Below, piece by piece: positions 12,651-22,414 of a stretch of DNA of 64,000 nt. The position numbers and the translations under genes are program-made. Every line of letters begins with the position of its first letter. Within the stretch, counting starts at the first letter, position 1. The notes beneath the pieces were generated by a model that saw only the letters and a program-made list of their open reading frames with translations, was not told where the DNA came from and did no database searches. Source of the DNA: Cryptomeria japonica. Lineage: Eukaryota; Streptophyta; Pinopsida; Cupressales; Cupressaceae. The DNA is taken from contig NC_081409.1 of assembly GCF_030272615.1 (NCBI RefSeq), positions 19,468,260 through 19,532,259 of the forward strand, in the 5' to 3' direction.

Positions 12651-13341
12651 CATAGTAGACTGCATCCTTCTTTGCCATCTCCTTCATGAACTGCTTCCCT
12701 TCTATGAACAATACTTTGGCATCCTTCCCCTTAGGTTCCATCTCATTCTCCATCAGGGCTAAAATCTCTATCACCTTACCATCCTTGGTGATTGAATAGG
12801 TATTTCTAACCCCTTCATGATAAGCCTTCAAATCAAACTGCCAAGGCCTCCCAAATAGAAGATGACATACATCCATCTTGGCTATATCAAATAGCAGTTT
12901 GTCCTTGTATGATCCAATCTTAAACTCTACCCAGGCCTTCTCTTCTACCACTACTTGCTGACCTTGGGTGAGCCATGAGACCTTGTAGGCATAAGGATGT
13001 GGCAACCTTCTCAACTTAAGCTTCTCTATCATTTCAAGTGACACAAAATTTTCAGTAGACCCGGAGTCTCTCAAGACCTTGCACACCTTTCCTCCTGCCT
13101 TGCAGGTAGTTTTGAAAAGAGACTTTCTTTGTGGGGGCTCCTTGTCAGGTACCTTCATGGTGGTTTCTTCTCTCCTCATCATCAAAGCCTCTCCTCTTTC
13201 AGGGTAGCCATAGCTATCAGGAGCATTAACAATTTGATAGGTGTTTGTACTTGCGACACTTTGGCAATCAGATTCCTGCACCAAATTGCTCCTCCTTTCT
13301 CCCATGGAGATTGTAGCCTTCTGCGGACACCTATTGGCCAT
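12651..13341 (-). pseudogene. Gypsy aspartic protease region (element G)
   Basis: From 13341 leftward: the end of the zinc knuckle (MANRCPQK), a linker, then KVLRDSGSTENFVSLEMIEKL with the DSG active site. LLFDIAKMDVCHLLFGRPW follows, the second conserved block of plant Gypsy proteases. The frame runs into B's right TSD at 12651-12655 and resumes at 4014. The reading frame differs from gag upstream, so a frameshift lies between 13342 and 13790. Confidence 0.85.
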
Positions 13342-14399
13342 GTGCCCTTCTTGGTTATATTTGTAGCATCTAGGAGGTCCTCTACCTTGGGATCTTCCTA
13401 TAGAGAATGGTCTTCTTCCCCTAAGGTTCCCTCTTTGATTGTAGCCTCCTCCTTGGTTGTAAATGCTCTCTCCTTTGGTACCTTCTTGATTAGACTCACC
13501 TTGGTATCCAAAACCACTTCCTTTGCCTCTAAAAGGAATTCTTCCCCCTCTTTGATGTCTCCCTTTGCCTCTACTATTTTGTTACTTCCTTCTCTTTACC
13601 CTCTCCTCCACCTTGAGTTCCAACTAAAAGCATTTTTGGATGGTCTTCGGGGTGTGGAGGTTCAAATCTTCTTGGATGGCAAATCTCAATGCATTGAGAT
13701 ACCTCACCACCTTCTCATCTTCACTCTACTTCCCTTAGTCTTCACACACAACTTCAACTCCTCTATATAGGAACTCATGTCCATCTCCTTCTACTTCAAA
13801 TTCAGTTTTCTCTTATGTAATTGGACATTATAGTCCACTGGAACATAGGCTTCCTTCACCAAAGCCATCATCTTCTTCCAAGTAGCCACTTTTCTCTTTC
13901 CCTCTTTCACCCTCTCATCTTGGATGAAATTCAACCAAGTCAGTGCAGCCCCTTTCATTTTGGATTGGGCCATCTTCACCCTTTGGTGCTCTGGTATGTC
14001 TTCACTCTCAATGAAATTATCTAAGGAGTCTATCCACTCCATCACTATATCAGGCTCTATCTTGCCTGCAAACACTGGCATATCCAACTTCACATCCATT
14101 GTTCTTCTTTCCATGGACTTGAGGATACTCATTAGGGGTCTCTAGTCTACAGGAACCTCTAGTTCTTCTTGCCTATGGATCTCCTCTTCATACCCTTCTT
14201 CATCTCCTCCAAAGTCTCTCTCTCCCCTCTCCACTTTTCCCTTCAACTGGTCCATTTCATTTCTCAAGGCCTGATTTTCAGCCCTGACTGCTCTACTCTC
14301 TACCATCTGCTTCTTTACCATGACAACCAACTTAGCATTGGTCATCCTGGGATCCCTCTTCCTTTGACATCTTGTCTTCTTCTTCGGTCCAAAGTACAC
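13330..14399 (-). pseudogene. Gypsy gag (element G), broken
   Basis: The frame opens at the ATG at 14399 (MYFGPKKKTRCQRKRD), with a short coiled coil (VRAENQALRNEMDQLKG). After an in-frame TAG at 14142-14144 comes the capsid-like domain DMPVFAGKIEPDIVMEWIDS...MKGAALTWLNF. The C-terminal knuckle near 13330-13372 reads CYKYNQEGHMANRC: its second Cys is Tyr, so zinc binding should be lost. The stretch 13380-13790 is in disrupted frame. Gag packages the element RNA. Confidence 0.82.
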
Positions 14400-14426
14400 T
14401 CCTAGGATCTGATTCCACTTGATGCA

Positions 14427-14522
14427 GAGCCCTTGTCACAAACCTAAGGACAAGTCCAATAGGTTTAGGTTTTACCTCTCCAATGACCACAAGGATCCTA
14501 CAAGGAAGGAATCCATGCCTTA
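14427..14522 (-). repeat. Inner end of element G 5' LTR, probable
   Basis: This lies just upstream of G's gag. On the minus strand an LTR-like end CTGCATCA is followed by TGGAATCAGATCC, which resembles a mutated TGGTATCAGAGCC PBS (about 14412-14424). The LTR continues across element A at 22234. The assignment comes from position and end pattern only. Confidence 0.5.
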
Positions 14523-15662
14523 TGTTGGCATTTTTGATGTTTATGTTGTGATTGTCATTGATGGACACACAATTGTATTGAGATCAACTTTATGTGTATG
14601 AGCTCATGCTCAACCGGTATTTGTTCCAACCAATATGTTGTATTCTAGTCTTTAGACTAGTAGTGATTTTGCAGAATGTGTTTCCCGGTCTGAAGCGACA
14701 AGTCAACCCGAAGCGGTTCGCAGATCACAAGCGGTATGAGAGAGCAAAGCGGCACAACACATTCTTACCAGTCTTCATTTTTGTTAAACCGGCAACCGGT
14801 AATACTCTATGATGAGTTACCAACTGGCATGTTGTGTTGAGTTACCAATCCACCGATTGTTTGATGGTGCCGACACATTAACGGTGATTCCTGTGTCATG
14901 TTACTAAGTATGTCTAGGTTCATTGAACCTAGGAAATTGTAAAGAAATCCTATTGGACCGACATGAAATCAGATTCCTTTAAAAGGACATCATGTCTAGG
15001 GTTTTAGGTTGTTGTGAAAAGGGTTAATGTTGAGCTAGGGTTTAAGGTGGATGTTGAGTTGTTGGAAGAGCGATCTTATCTAAGAAGATCGAGTTGTAAA
15101 TGAGAAAGAGATAGAGAAGACTGAAGTAATGTTGGAATGCATTAGTTGTGAGCAATACTGGATCTAACTAAGCAGTTTGTGCTATTAGATAGATCAAACA
15201 CTTGTTGATTACTCACATCTTTAACAAGTCAATAGCCCCTAACCGGGTAGCCCTCAAAGCCTTTGTAAAATCCTCTAACAAGGTGGTTCACACATGTGAA
15301 TCTAAAATCCTCTAACAAGGTATTCTTTAATCAGACTGATCTCCTAACAGGATCTGTTCTGGTGAAGAACATTGTAAGACCTTAACCAGTCTGACCTTAA
15401 CAGGTCTGGTTTCTATTCTGCAGATAGTGACTTGTGAGTTCCATCTCACAGTGGTTTTTCCTAGTTGGGTTTCCACGTCAAATATCTTGTGTTATGGTTG
15501 TATTGCTTTTGTGGGTGAATGTTTTATTCGCATTTTGGTTTGTATGTGTGGTAACCAGTTTGACTATCAGACTGCTTTACCAGTTTTTCTTTAGACTGTG
15601 TAAGTGTTTTAGTGCAAAGATTTTTGGCATACTAATTCACCCCCCCCTCTTAGTATTCATCA
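14523..15662 (+). repeat. 5' LTR of element A
   Basis: It begins TGTTGGCATT and ends TATTCATCA. A TATA-like CCTTTAAAAGG near 14970 precedes GACATCATGTCTAGGG, conserved in all copies of this family. The region 15230-15420 holds six to seven CTAACAAGG / CTAACAGG / CTTAACCAG motifs. A run of C (ATTCACCCCCCCC) lies just before the end. Confidence 0.95.
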
Positions 15663-15664
15663 AT

Positions 15665-15676
15665 TGGTATCAGAGC
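15665..15676 (+). promoter_or_regulatory. Primer-binding site of element A (initiator tRNA-Met)
   Basis: TGGTATCAGAGC lies 2 bp after the 5' LTR and is complementary to the initiator methionine tRNA 3' end. Minus-strand cDNA synthesis would start here. Confidence 0.96.
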
Positions 15677-15700
15677 TAACTTTTCTATAAGTTTAACCAC

Positions 15701-16990
15701 TTGGAAAGAGATATGGGGGAATACACCTTGAGGGAACTTAGTCAACGGCTCACTAAGTCTGAGCAAGCCTATGATGATCTTATGGTCAAATACAAGGCAT
15801 CTCAAGCAAAAAGAAGAGAACATGGAGAAAGGCTGATGGAACTATCTGAAAGTAGTTATGAAGATGAAGCTAACATGGAAGCTATGATTGCTGAAGTGAA
15901 TAAGCTAAATGATTCAAACTCCAATTTGAGAAAGGAGTTGGAAGGACTAACTATTCAGTTCAGTCAAGAGCTTGAGAACCAGAGGAAAGGTGAAGATCTA
16001 GTAAAAGATAGAGATCATGAGCTCTCCAAGTTGAAACATGAGATTAGTGCACTAACTACTCGCCTTCATTAGAGTAGAATGGAAAAAGAAGACATGCAAG
16101 GAGAACTGGACATTCCCATCTCTAAAGATGCAAGTCTTATGGAGACAAACACTGCTATTTCCAAAGAACTCTTTGAGTCAAAGGAAATACTTGCTAAGTT
16201 TGGCAAAATTATAGTCAAGCTAGAGCAAAAGCTTGAGTCATCTAGACCGACAAAGAATACCAATGGTCTTGGTTTTTTTGGACATGAGGAAGGAGAATCC
16301 TCAGGAACAAATGTTGAAGCATCAAAGAAGCAACCGACACTCAAAGGAAAAGGTAAGCAAAAATTCAAACCCATTTGCTTTAACTGTCTTAAAGAAGGAC
16401 ACACTGCCAATGTATGTAGGAGCAAAGCCTACAATAATTTTCCTTATTTTATCAACAATGTACCTAGATTCAAAAAGTTCAATGGTCATTGTTATGCATG
16501 CAACAAGTTTGGGCATAGAGCATTTGAATGTAGGCCTGTAGTGGATAACACTGGAAGATATCCTCAGAGAACCCAAGGAACTGGTCCTGAATCTTTTATG
16601 AACCGGAACCACAACCGGTTTAATGACTTCAATCATCAGTCAAGAAGCGGTGGTCATCAAGCGGCAACCAAATGGAGAGAAAGTTGTATGATCTATCATG
16701 GTCATGGTCACACTGCTGCAACATGTAGAAGGAAGATTGGAAACATGTACAATGGACCTTGGAGAGCACCTGGACTTGTTTGCTATCAATGCAACAAACC
16801 GGGTCACATTGCAAGATTCTGCAGAAGCAGAAAAAGCATATCTGATGATATACCGGTCACTCAGGAAGGAGAAATAGATGTTGAAAAAGTTCAAGGAGAC
16901 ATGAAGAAGACATGGAAGAAGAAACCAACACTATCGGAAGAGGAACCAGTTTCTGCACCTAGTGTGGAAATATCAAAACTGGCAAACTAA
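15701..16990 (+). pseudogene. Gag-like protein with coiled coil and four zinc knuckles (element A)
   Basis: A 429-codon frame starts at ATG 15701 and is broken once by TAG at 16070-16072 (probably from CAG). Residues 1-120 form a heptad-rich coiled coil (KSEQAYDDLMVKYKASQAK). The C-terminal half has CFNCLKEGHTANVC, CYACNKFGHRAFEC, CMIYHGHGHTAATC (second Cys replaced by Tyr) and CYQCNKPGHIARFC. The usual Copia capsid domain is not recognisable. The knuckles imply RNA binding, so it may package the element RNA or act beside a partner's gag. Proximity to the PBS supports a first ORF. Confidence 0.85.
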
Positions 16991-17411
16991 GCCTCAAAGG
17001 CTTAGGGGGAGCAAATGGTGAAATGCTTTCGAACCCCTGGTTAACACTAGTAAAAGACCTTAACTGGTATGCTATACCTGTCACTTGGTAGAAGATGGAA
17101 ATGGTAAAAAGGCAAATTAGGGTTTACGCCCTAATAGAGGAGCATTAATGATGGTAGCTGAGAGACATGTATAAATGCATTTTTCAAATCATTTCTCACT
17201 ATCTATTTTTGAGCGAAGATAAGTTTTCAAGTGGAGAGCAAAGAAAAGGCAATTTGAGCTTAGATTTCAAGAAATTGGATAACCTTGAAAGAGATTCAAA
17301 TCTAGTTTGCAAGCGGTAGTGGAGAACTCAAAGCGGTGATTTGGCATCCGAAGGAGAGCGAAGTAAAGCAGAATCAGGAAGCCCTAAATTCGCATTTGAA
17401 AGGTATTTTTC
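16991..17411 (+). other. Spacer between the two ORFs of element A
   Basis: About 420 bp without a coding frame. It contains GGCTTAGGGGGAGCAAATGG just after the first ORF, a purine-rich motif that recurs as CTTAGGGGGAGCA near 20978. It may be an internal leader for the second ORF, but no splice or promoter signal is convincing. Confidence 0.6.
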
Positions 17412-18326
17412 ATGTTCTTGAAATACTCTTCAATGGCTTTCGCATCTCATACCAGTTCAAGCACATCCATTGAGTCAGAAAGTTTGATTCAGAGGAAGTC
17501 CAAGGATAATGCTTTGTCACAAGTTCTAGCTGGAGTCATAGTCGAAGAAGGAATTTCAAATTATATTGATTGCAAGATAGAAGACCTAGGGTCCTTAGCC
17601 ATTCATACTCAATTAGGTCTATTTTGCGGAAAGGAAAAAAGGATCAAACCGGAGTTCAGTATCTTAGAGAAGAAGAAACTCCATAATGCGGTATATTTTC
17701 TGGAAGACTTCACAGAGGATCACATCAGGATCATCTTGAGCAGAGTCCATGGTGCCAAGATGTACCTCGAGAGAACACATGATATCATGCCTAAGGCAAT
17801 TCATGCAGTCACTAGTTTCTGCAACACAAGGGAAGTGCCAGCCCTGAGAACAGTAAGCAAAATGGAAATGACCAAGCTCACCGGTTTGACAAGTGATTCA
17901 TGAGGTATGACAGTTAATCCTATCAAGGATGAACTGGTAAAATATGCCTACATGGTGATAGGCTACAGAACATTCTCAACTAGCAGGATTAATTCTGTAT
18001 CTGTTGCAGTGGTAAATGCCGCTTATCAGATGATTATAGAGGATAAATCATTTGACATATGCACCAGTATGCAAAGGCAACTCCTATTAAATCTTAAGGC
18101 AGTCAAAAAGGACAATTCACTGAGATTTAAGTTTGGACAACTACTGGTAGGGTTGTTTTTCTATTTCCAAGGCTACTTTCCGGGTGTAGGAGATGTCCAG
18201 TGGTCCCTTGACCAATCGGTAACCAAGCAGATAAAGGAAACTGTGCAAGCCATTGGAAATGGCTACCTTGAGGTACTGAACAAATACTTTGATGAGTTCA
18301 GCAGAAAGATGAGTCAGAGGGTATGA
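17412..18326 (+). pseudogene. Second ORF of element A, N-terminal part, unknown
   Basis: One frame of 305 codons with a single TGA at 17901-17903; the start may be ATG 17412 or the internal MAFASHTSS. The protein is mostly helical-looking, with segments LAGVIVEEGISNYIDCKIEDL, HAVTSFCNTREVPALRTVSK and QLLLNLKAVKKDN. I recognise no domain. It has no protease, RT or integrase motif and is not from the host strand's Gypsy element. It continues in another frame at 18365 after a probable frameshift, so it is the start of a protein of roughly 1100 residues. Confidence 0.7.
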
Positions 18327-18364
18327 ATCTCAGGTGACATAGTGACATCTGTTTCACTATTCAG

Positions 18365-19262
18365 GTGGACAAATGTCTAATGGAGGTTGTTGAGCCTAGA
18401 ATGGAGGAAGTGGAGCCTATGGGTTATGAGGTCATGTTTGACATGTTGGAAGGGTATGCTTCAACCCTTATTGCCTCACCTCTTGATCCAAAGGCTAAGC
18501 AAACTAGAACCTACTTGGAGAGGATCACACCGGTTGAAGAACCACCAGTGAAGAAGGGAAAAGAACTGGCAGCTAAGAAAGCTAAGGCAGTGCCTGCAGC
18601 ATCAGCACCAGCTACCACTGCGACTCCAAGAGTGACCAAGCGGTCATCGACAAAGAAGAAACTGGAGGTAACACCGGCAAAAGTCTTCGAAAGAAAGAGG
18701 AAGACTAAGGCAAATGAACCAGACTCCGAAGAAACCGAGTTTGATGAACAGCCAAAGAAGGATAGACAGAACAAGAAGATGAAGAAGAATGAACCGGCAA
18801 CATCCACACCGGTAAATATAGATATCTCCTCTTACAAACCTTGGACACATTGAAAAAGAACAGTAAGGAATATTAGGAGAAAGTTACTTCATGATTTAAT
18901 AGATGATTATGATTAATTCAATAGTGAAGAAAAAGATGAAGTACTGTAGGAAATCATTCTTTATTTATGTAAAAATGACCGGTCACCATCAGAGATTAAA
19001 TCGCAGACACCGAATTCATTATTTAAAGCATTGGATAACAAATGGCGCATTGCCTCTGAAAAGGAACAAGAGATTAGGGAGAAAGTTTTTGCATAGTACT
19101 TCCCCAAACTCTCAAATTCAGAATTATTTGATGTATTGGATCAAAATAAAGGTCTCTTCTTCACAAGGAGAAGAAGACTCTGGTTGTTGGAGGGGAGAGT
19201 TGATGATGTAGAAAAGGATACACATCAACACATGGCCCACGCTATCAGCTTTCACAAAGCTT
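18365..19262 (+). pseudogene. Second ORF of element A, middle part, unknown
   Basis: An open piece at 18365-18853 is basic, Ala/Pro/Lys-rich (KKGKELAAKKAKAVPAASAP) and looks like a disordered linker with nuclear-localisation-like clusters. The same frame continues past stops at 18851, near 18915 and 18948, and near 19095. It reads FKALDNKWRIASEKEQEIRE and SELFDVLDQNKGLFFTRRR, which looks like real decayed coding. No family is recognised. A frameshift near 19255 moves coding into the frame of the next piece. Confidence 0.6.
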
Positions 19263-20777
19263 GAATGGCCAACCTCCCAAGTGGGAAAGGAACCGGTTAT
19301 TTCCAAACCGAATGAGGTTTTTGATGAGGAAGGAAACCTGGCGGAGGAACCAATCAACACCATAGATGTCGATGCCTTGCATATAGAAGATGTCACTTAG
19401 GACATACCTTCTGAGGGAACTGAACAGGGGCAACAAGCCGATCAGGGTGGTGAACAAGTTGTCGACACACAGCAAGCGGCAAAAGAACAGGAAGAGGAAA
19501 AGAAGGAGGATGAAGATGAGAAATAGAAAAAAGAGGAAGAGAAGAGAAAAGAGGAAGAGGAGAAAAGAAAATATGAAGAGAAGAAGAAGCAAGAAGAAGA
19601 AAGGAAGAAGAAAGAAGAAGAGGACAAGGAAGAAAAGAGGAAGAAGGAAGAGGAAGAAAAGAAGAAGAAAGAAGAGGAGAAGAAGAAGAAGGAAGAGGAA
19701 GAGAAGAAGAAGGAAGAGGAAGAGGAAGAGAAGAAGAAAAAGGAAGAGGAAGAGAAGAAGAAGAGGGGAGAAGAAGAAAAGGAAGAGAAAAAGAGGAGAG
19801 CAGAGGAGAATTAAAAGGTAGAGGAAGACAAGGAAGAAGAGAAGAGAAGAGAAGCGAAAAAGAAGAAAGTTGAAGAAGCCAATGAATGAGAAGCGGCAAA
19901 AAGCTCTTAGGTGGAGACTCCGAAGGCAACCGGAAGTCAACTCTCATCATTTGATCTCTCTAGTCCTATCAATCTCCAATCTACAAGTGAGTTGGAGCTT
20001 ATGCAGAGCATCAAGGTTGCTCAAGAGCGCCATGAGATCATTCGCAGGAAAAAGGAACATGACATCATTCAGGCAGCTGTAGACACACTTACCGGTTTAA
20101 TCCCCAGTACTAATCTTCCTGATACTGATTCATCACTAGCACAACTCAAACTTCTATGTACTATAGTGGATGATTAGGTGCAGGGTCTAGAAGAAGCAGC
20201 AGAGGCCAATGTAAAGAAAGAGCACCAAAAGGCTCTTAATGTTGCTCTTGTGAAGAAATTAAATGAGCTTAGGACTGAACTGCTAAAGGATCAAAAGGAC
20301 ATAAGGAGTGCCTTGGATGAGGGAAACTTGCTACTAATTAAAATCTATCAACCTCATTTGTTCTGTGATGATGTGCTAGCCAAGAACTAACAACTTCAAA
20401 TGGACTTACAGTCCTACTTGAGCACATTCAAGACTCCTTACGACTCCTTTGTAGCATATGGGCAAATCGTTCACCGGTTTGAGATCCAGTCAGCCAAGAT
20501 AGAGCAAGAGATCAGCACAAGGTCTAGGGATTTGCAGGAGCTTCAACTGGTATTACTTCCATGACTACAAATTCTCCAGAAATGCTATCTGAACCTGGAT
20601 GCCCTGACAGTCACACAAGAACTGAGCACAATAGATGCCATGGAGGAACAGGTATCACAAATTTAGATAGAGAAGGAAGTGGCGACCTCCCTACTTGAGT
20701 CCTGGTCTCTTTCCATGAAACAATTTTTGTAGGACTATAAAGCAGTTTTTGACAAGTATTATTCATTATTGTCATAA
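19258..20777 (+). pseudogene. Second ORF of element A, Lys/Glu-rich helix and C-terminus, unknown
   Basis: The frame runs through an acidic Gln-rich stretch and then about 130 residues of alternating Lys and Glu blocks (19480-19870). This pattern is expected of a stable charged single helix. A coiled-coil-like tail follows (ELMQSIKVAQERHEIIRRKK, ALVKKLNELRTELLKDQ) to TAA at 20775-20777. Stops occur at about 19398, 19525, 19812, 19887, 19908, 20175 and 20388 and later; several can be read as CAG or CAA changed to TAG or TAA. A structural or RNA-binding role is possible; function unknown. Confidence 0.65.
19480..19870 (+). repeat. Purine-only low-complexity tract (GAAGAG-type)
   Basis: About 390 bp composed almost entirely of G and A on the plus strand, encoding the Lys/Glu blocks of the second ORF of A. 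The opposite strand gives spurious Phe/Leu/Ser-rich open frames that are not genes. Confidence 0.9.
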
Positions 20778-21077
20778 ACTCTTTTATATATATATGGAAA
20801 TAGGTTTTTCAGCGGTACTTTGTCATTGTTGGCAAAGGGGGAGAAGTATATCTGGTTTTTGGTTTTAAAATTTTGAAATTTTGATATATGTTATGATATA
20901 TGCTATATGCTCTGATGATTATGCTCTGAATGCAAAATTGCTATACACTCTGTTGATTAAGGGAAAGTGTATATGCTTAGGGGGAGCATTTTGTTAATGG
21001 CAAGTTTTTGTTGTAAAACACTTAGATGTCAAAATTTTATTTTCCTAAGTGTTGCCATCAATGCCAAAGGGGGAGAT
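20778..21077 (+). promoter_or_regulatory. 3' untranslated region, hairpin and two PPTs of element A
   Basis: An upstream purine tract AAAGGGGGAGAAG is at 20834-20846. A hairpin follows, with arms AACACTTAG (21017-21025) and CTAAGTGTT (21045-21053). The PPT AAAGGGGGAGA at 21066-21076 abuts the 3' LTR. Both the hairpin and the PPT-LTR spacing are kept in A'. Confidence 0.85.
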
Positions 21078-22233
21078 TGTTGGTATTTTTTATGTTTATG
21101 TTGTGATTGACATTGATGGACACACACTTGTATTGAGATCCCCTTTATATGTATGAGCTCATGCTCAACTGGTATTTGTTCCAACCGGTATGTTGTATCC
21201 TAGTCTTTTGACTAGTAGTGATTTTGCAGAATGTGTTTCCCGGTCTGAAGCGGCATGTCGACCCCAAGCGGTTTGCAGATCACAAGCGGTATGAGGGAGA
21301 AAAGTGGCGCAACACATTCTTACCAGTCTTCATTTTTGTCAAACCAGCAATCAGTATTTTGTATGAACCGGTAATACTCTGTGATGAGTTACCAACTAGC
21401 ATTTTGTGATGAGTTACCAATCCACTGATTGTTTTATGGTGCTAACACATTAATGGTGATTCCTGTGTTGTGTTACTAAGTATGTCTAGGCTCATTGAAC
21501 CTAGGAAATTGTAAAGAAATCCTATTGGACCGACATGAAATCAGATTCCTTTAAAAGGACATCATGTCTAGGGTTTTAGGTTGTTGCGAAAAGGGTTAAT
21601 GTTGAGCTAGGGTTTAAGGTGGATGTTGAGTTGTTGGAAGAGCGATCTTATATGAGAAGATCAAGTTGTAACTGAGAAAGAGATAGAGAAGACTGAAGTA
21701 ATGTTGGAATGCATTAGCTGTGAGAAATACTGGATCTAACCAAGCAGTTTGTGCTATTAGATAGATCAAACACTTGTTGATTACTCACATCTTTAACAAG
21801 TCAGTAGCCCCTAACCGGGTAGGCCTCAAAGCCTTTGTAAAATCCTCTAACAAGGTGGTTCACACATGTGAATCTAAAATCCTCTAACAAGGTATTCTTT
21901 AATCAGAATGATCTCCTAACAAGATTTGTTCTGGTGAAGAACATTGTAAGACCTTAACCAGTCTGACCTTAACAGGTCTGGTTTCTATTCTGCAAATAGT
22001 GACTTGTGAGTTCCATCTCATAGTGGTTTTTCCCAGTTGGGTTTCCATGTCAAATATCTTGTGTTATGGTTGTATTGCTTTTGTGGGTGAATGTTTTATT
22101 CGCATTTTGGTTTGTATGTGTGGTAACCGGTTTGATTGTCAGACTGCTTTACCAGTTTTTCTTTAAACTGTGTAAGTGTTTTAGTGCAAAGATTTTTGGC
22201 ATACTAATTCACCCCCCCTTTTAGTATTCATCA
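21078..22233 (+). repeat. 3' LTR of element A
   Basis: 1156 bp, TGTTGGTATT to TATTCATCA, closely matching the 5' LTR with scattered differences. CCTTA follows at 22234-22238. Confidence 0.95.
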
Positions 22234-22414
22234 CCTTATGGGTAGAAATACTCACAAACCACTATGCTAATATCTACTCAAGATGAGTAAAAGGCTTCAA
22301 ATTCTCATTTGCACCGCTCCATGACTCCTACACTTGGGGGTTTGGAATTTTTCCATTCATGCCTACTAAGTACTATTCCAAACATTACTTTTAGGTTTTT
22401 TATTCAATACCTTA
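22234..22414 (-). repeat. Element G 5' LTR, middle piece, between A and K
   Basis: A 180-bp segment lies between two independent insertions that both carry CCTTA duplications. It has no coding potential. I assign it to G's LTR because it joins the sequence upstream of G's gag once A is removed. Confidence 0.5.

Larger units (their letters stand above)
14523..22233 (+). mobile_element. Element A: LTR retrotransposon without pol, TSD CCTTA
   Basis: Flanked by CCTTA at 14518-14522 and 22234-22238. The LTRs are 1140 and 1156 bp; the PBS is 15665-15676 and the PPT 21066-21076. The 5.4-kb interior holds a gag-like ORF with four zinc knuckles (15701-16990) and a second long decayed ORF (17412-20777). 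No protease, integrase, RT or RNase H motif is visible on either strand. LTR style and the Met-tRNA PBS resemble the Copia elements here, so it was probably mobilised by a Copia partner. A' shows it is a family rather than a single deletion. Confidence 0.93.

Noticed and set aside
13129-13770. 213-codon plus-strand frame
   Set aside because: Antisense shadow of Gypsy gag/protease of element G; hydrophobic Ser-rich composition with no conserved motif.
15665-15676. Possible tRNA-Met fragment
   Set aside because: Only the 12-base complement of the tRNA 3' end is present, directly after an LTR: a primer-binding site.
19245-19950. Long Phe/Leu/Ser-rich minus-strand frames that look like membrane proteins
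   Set aside because: They are the reverse strand of the purine-only tract encoding Lys/Glu blocks; low complexity, no start context.
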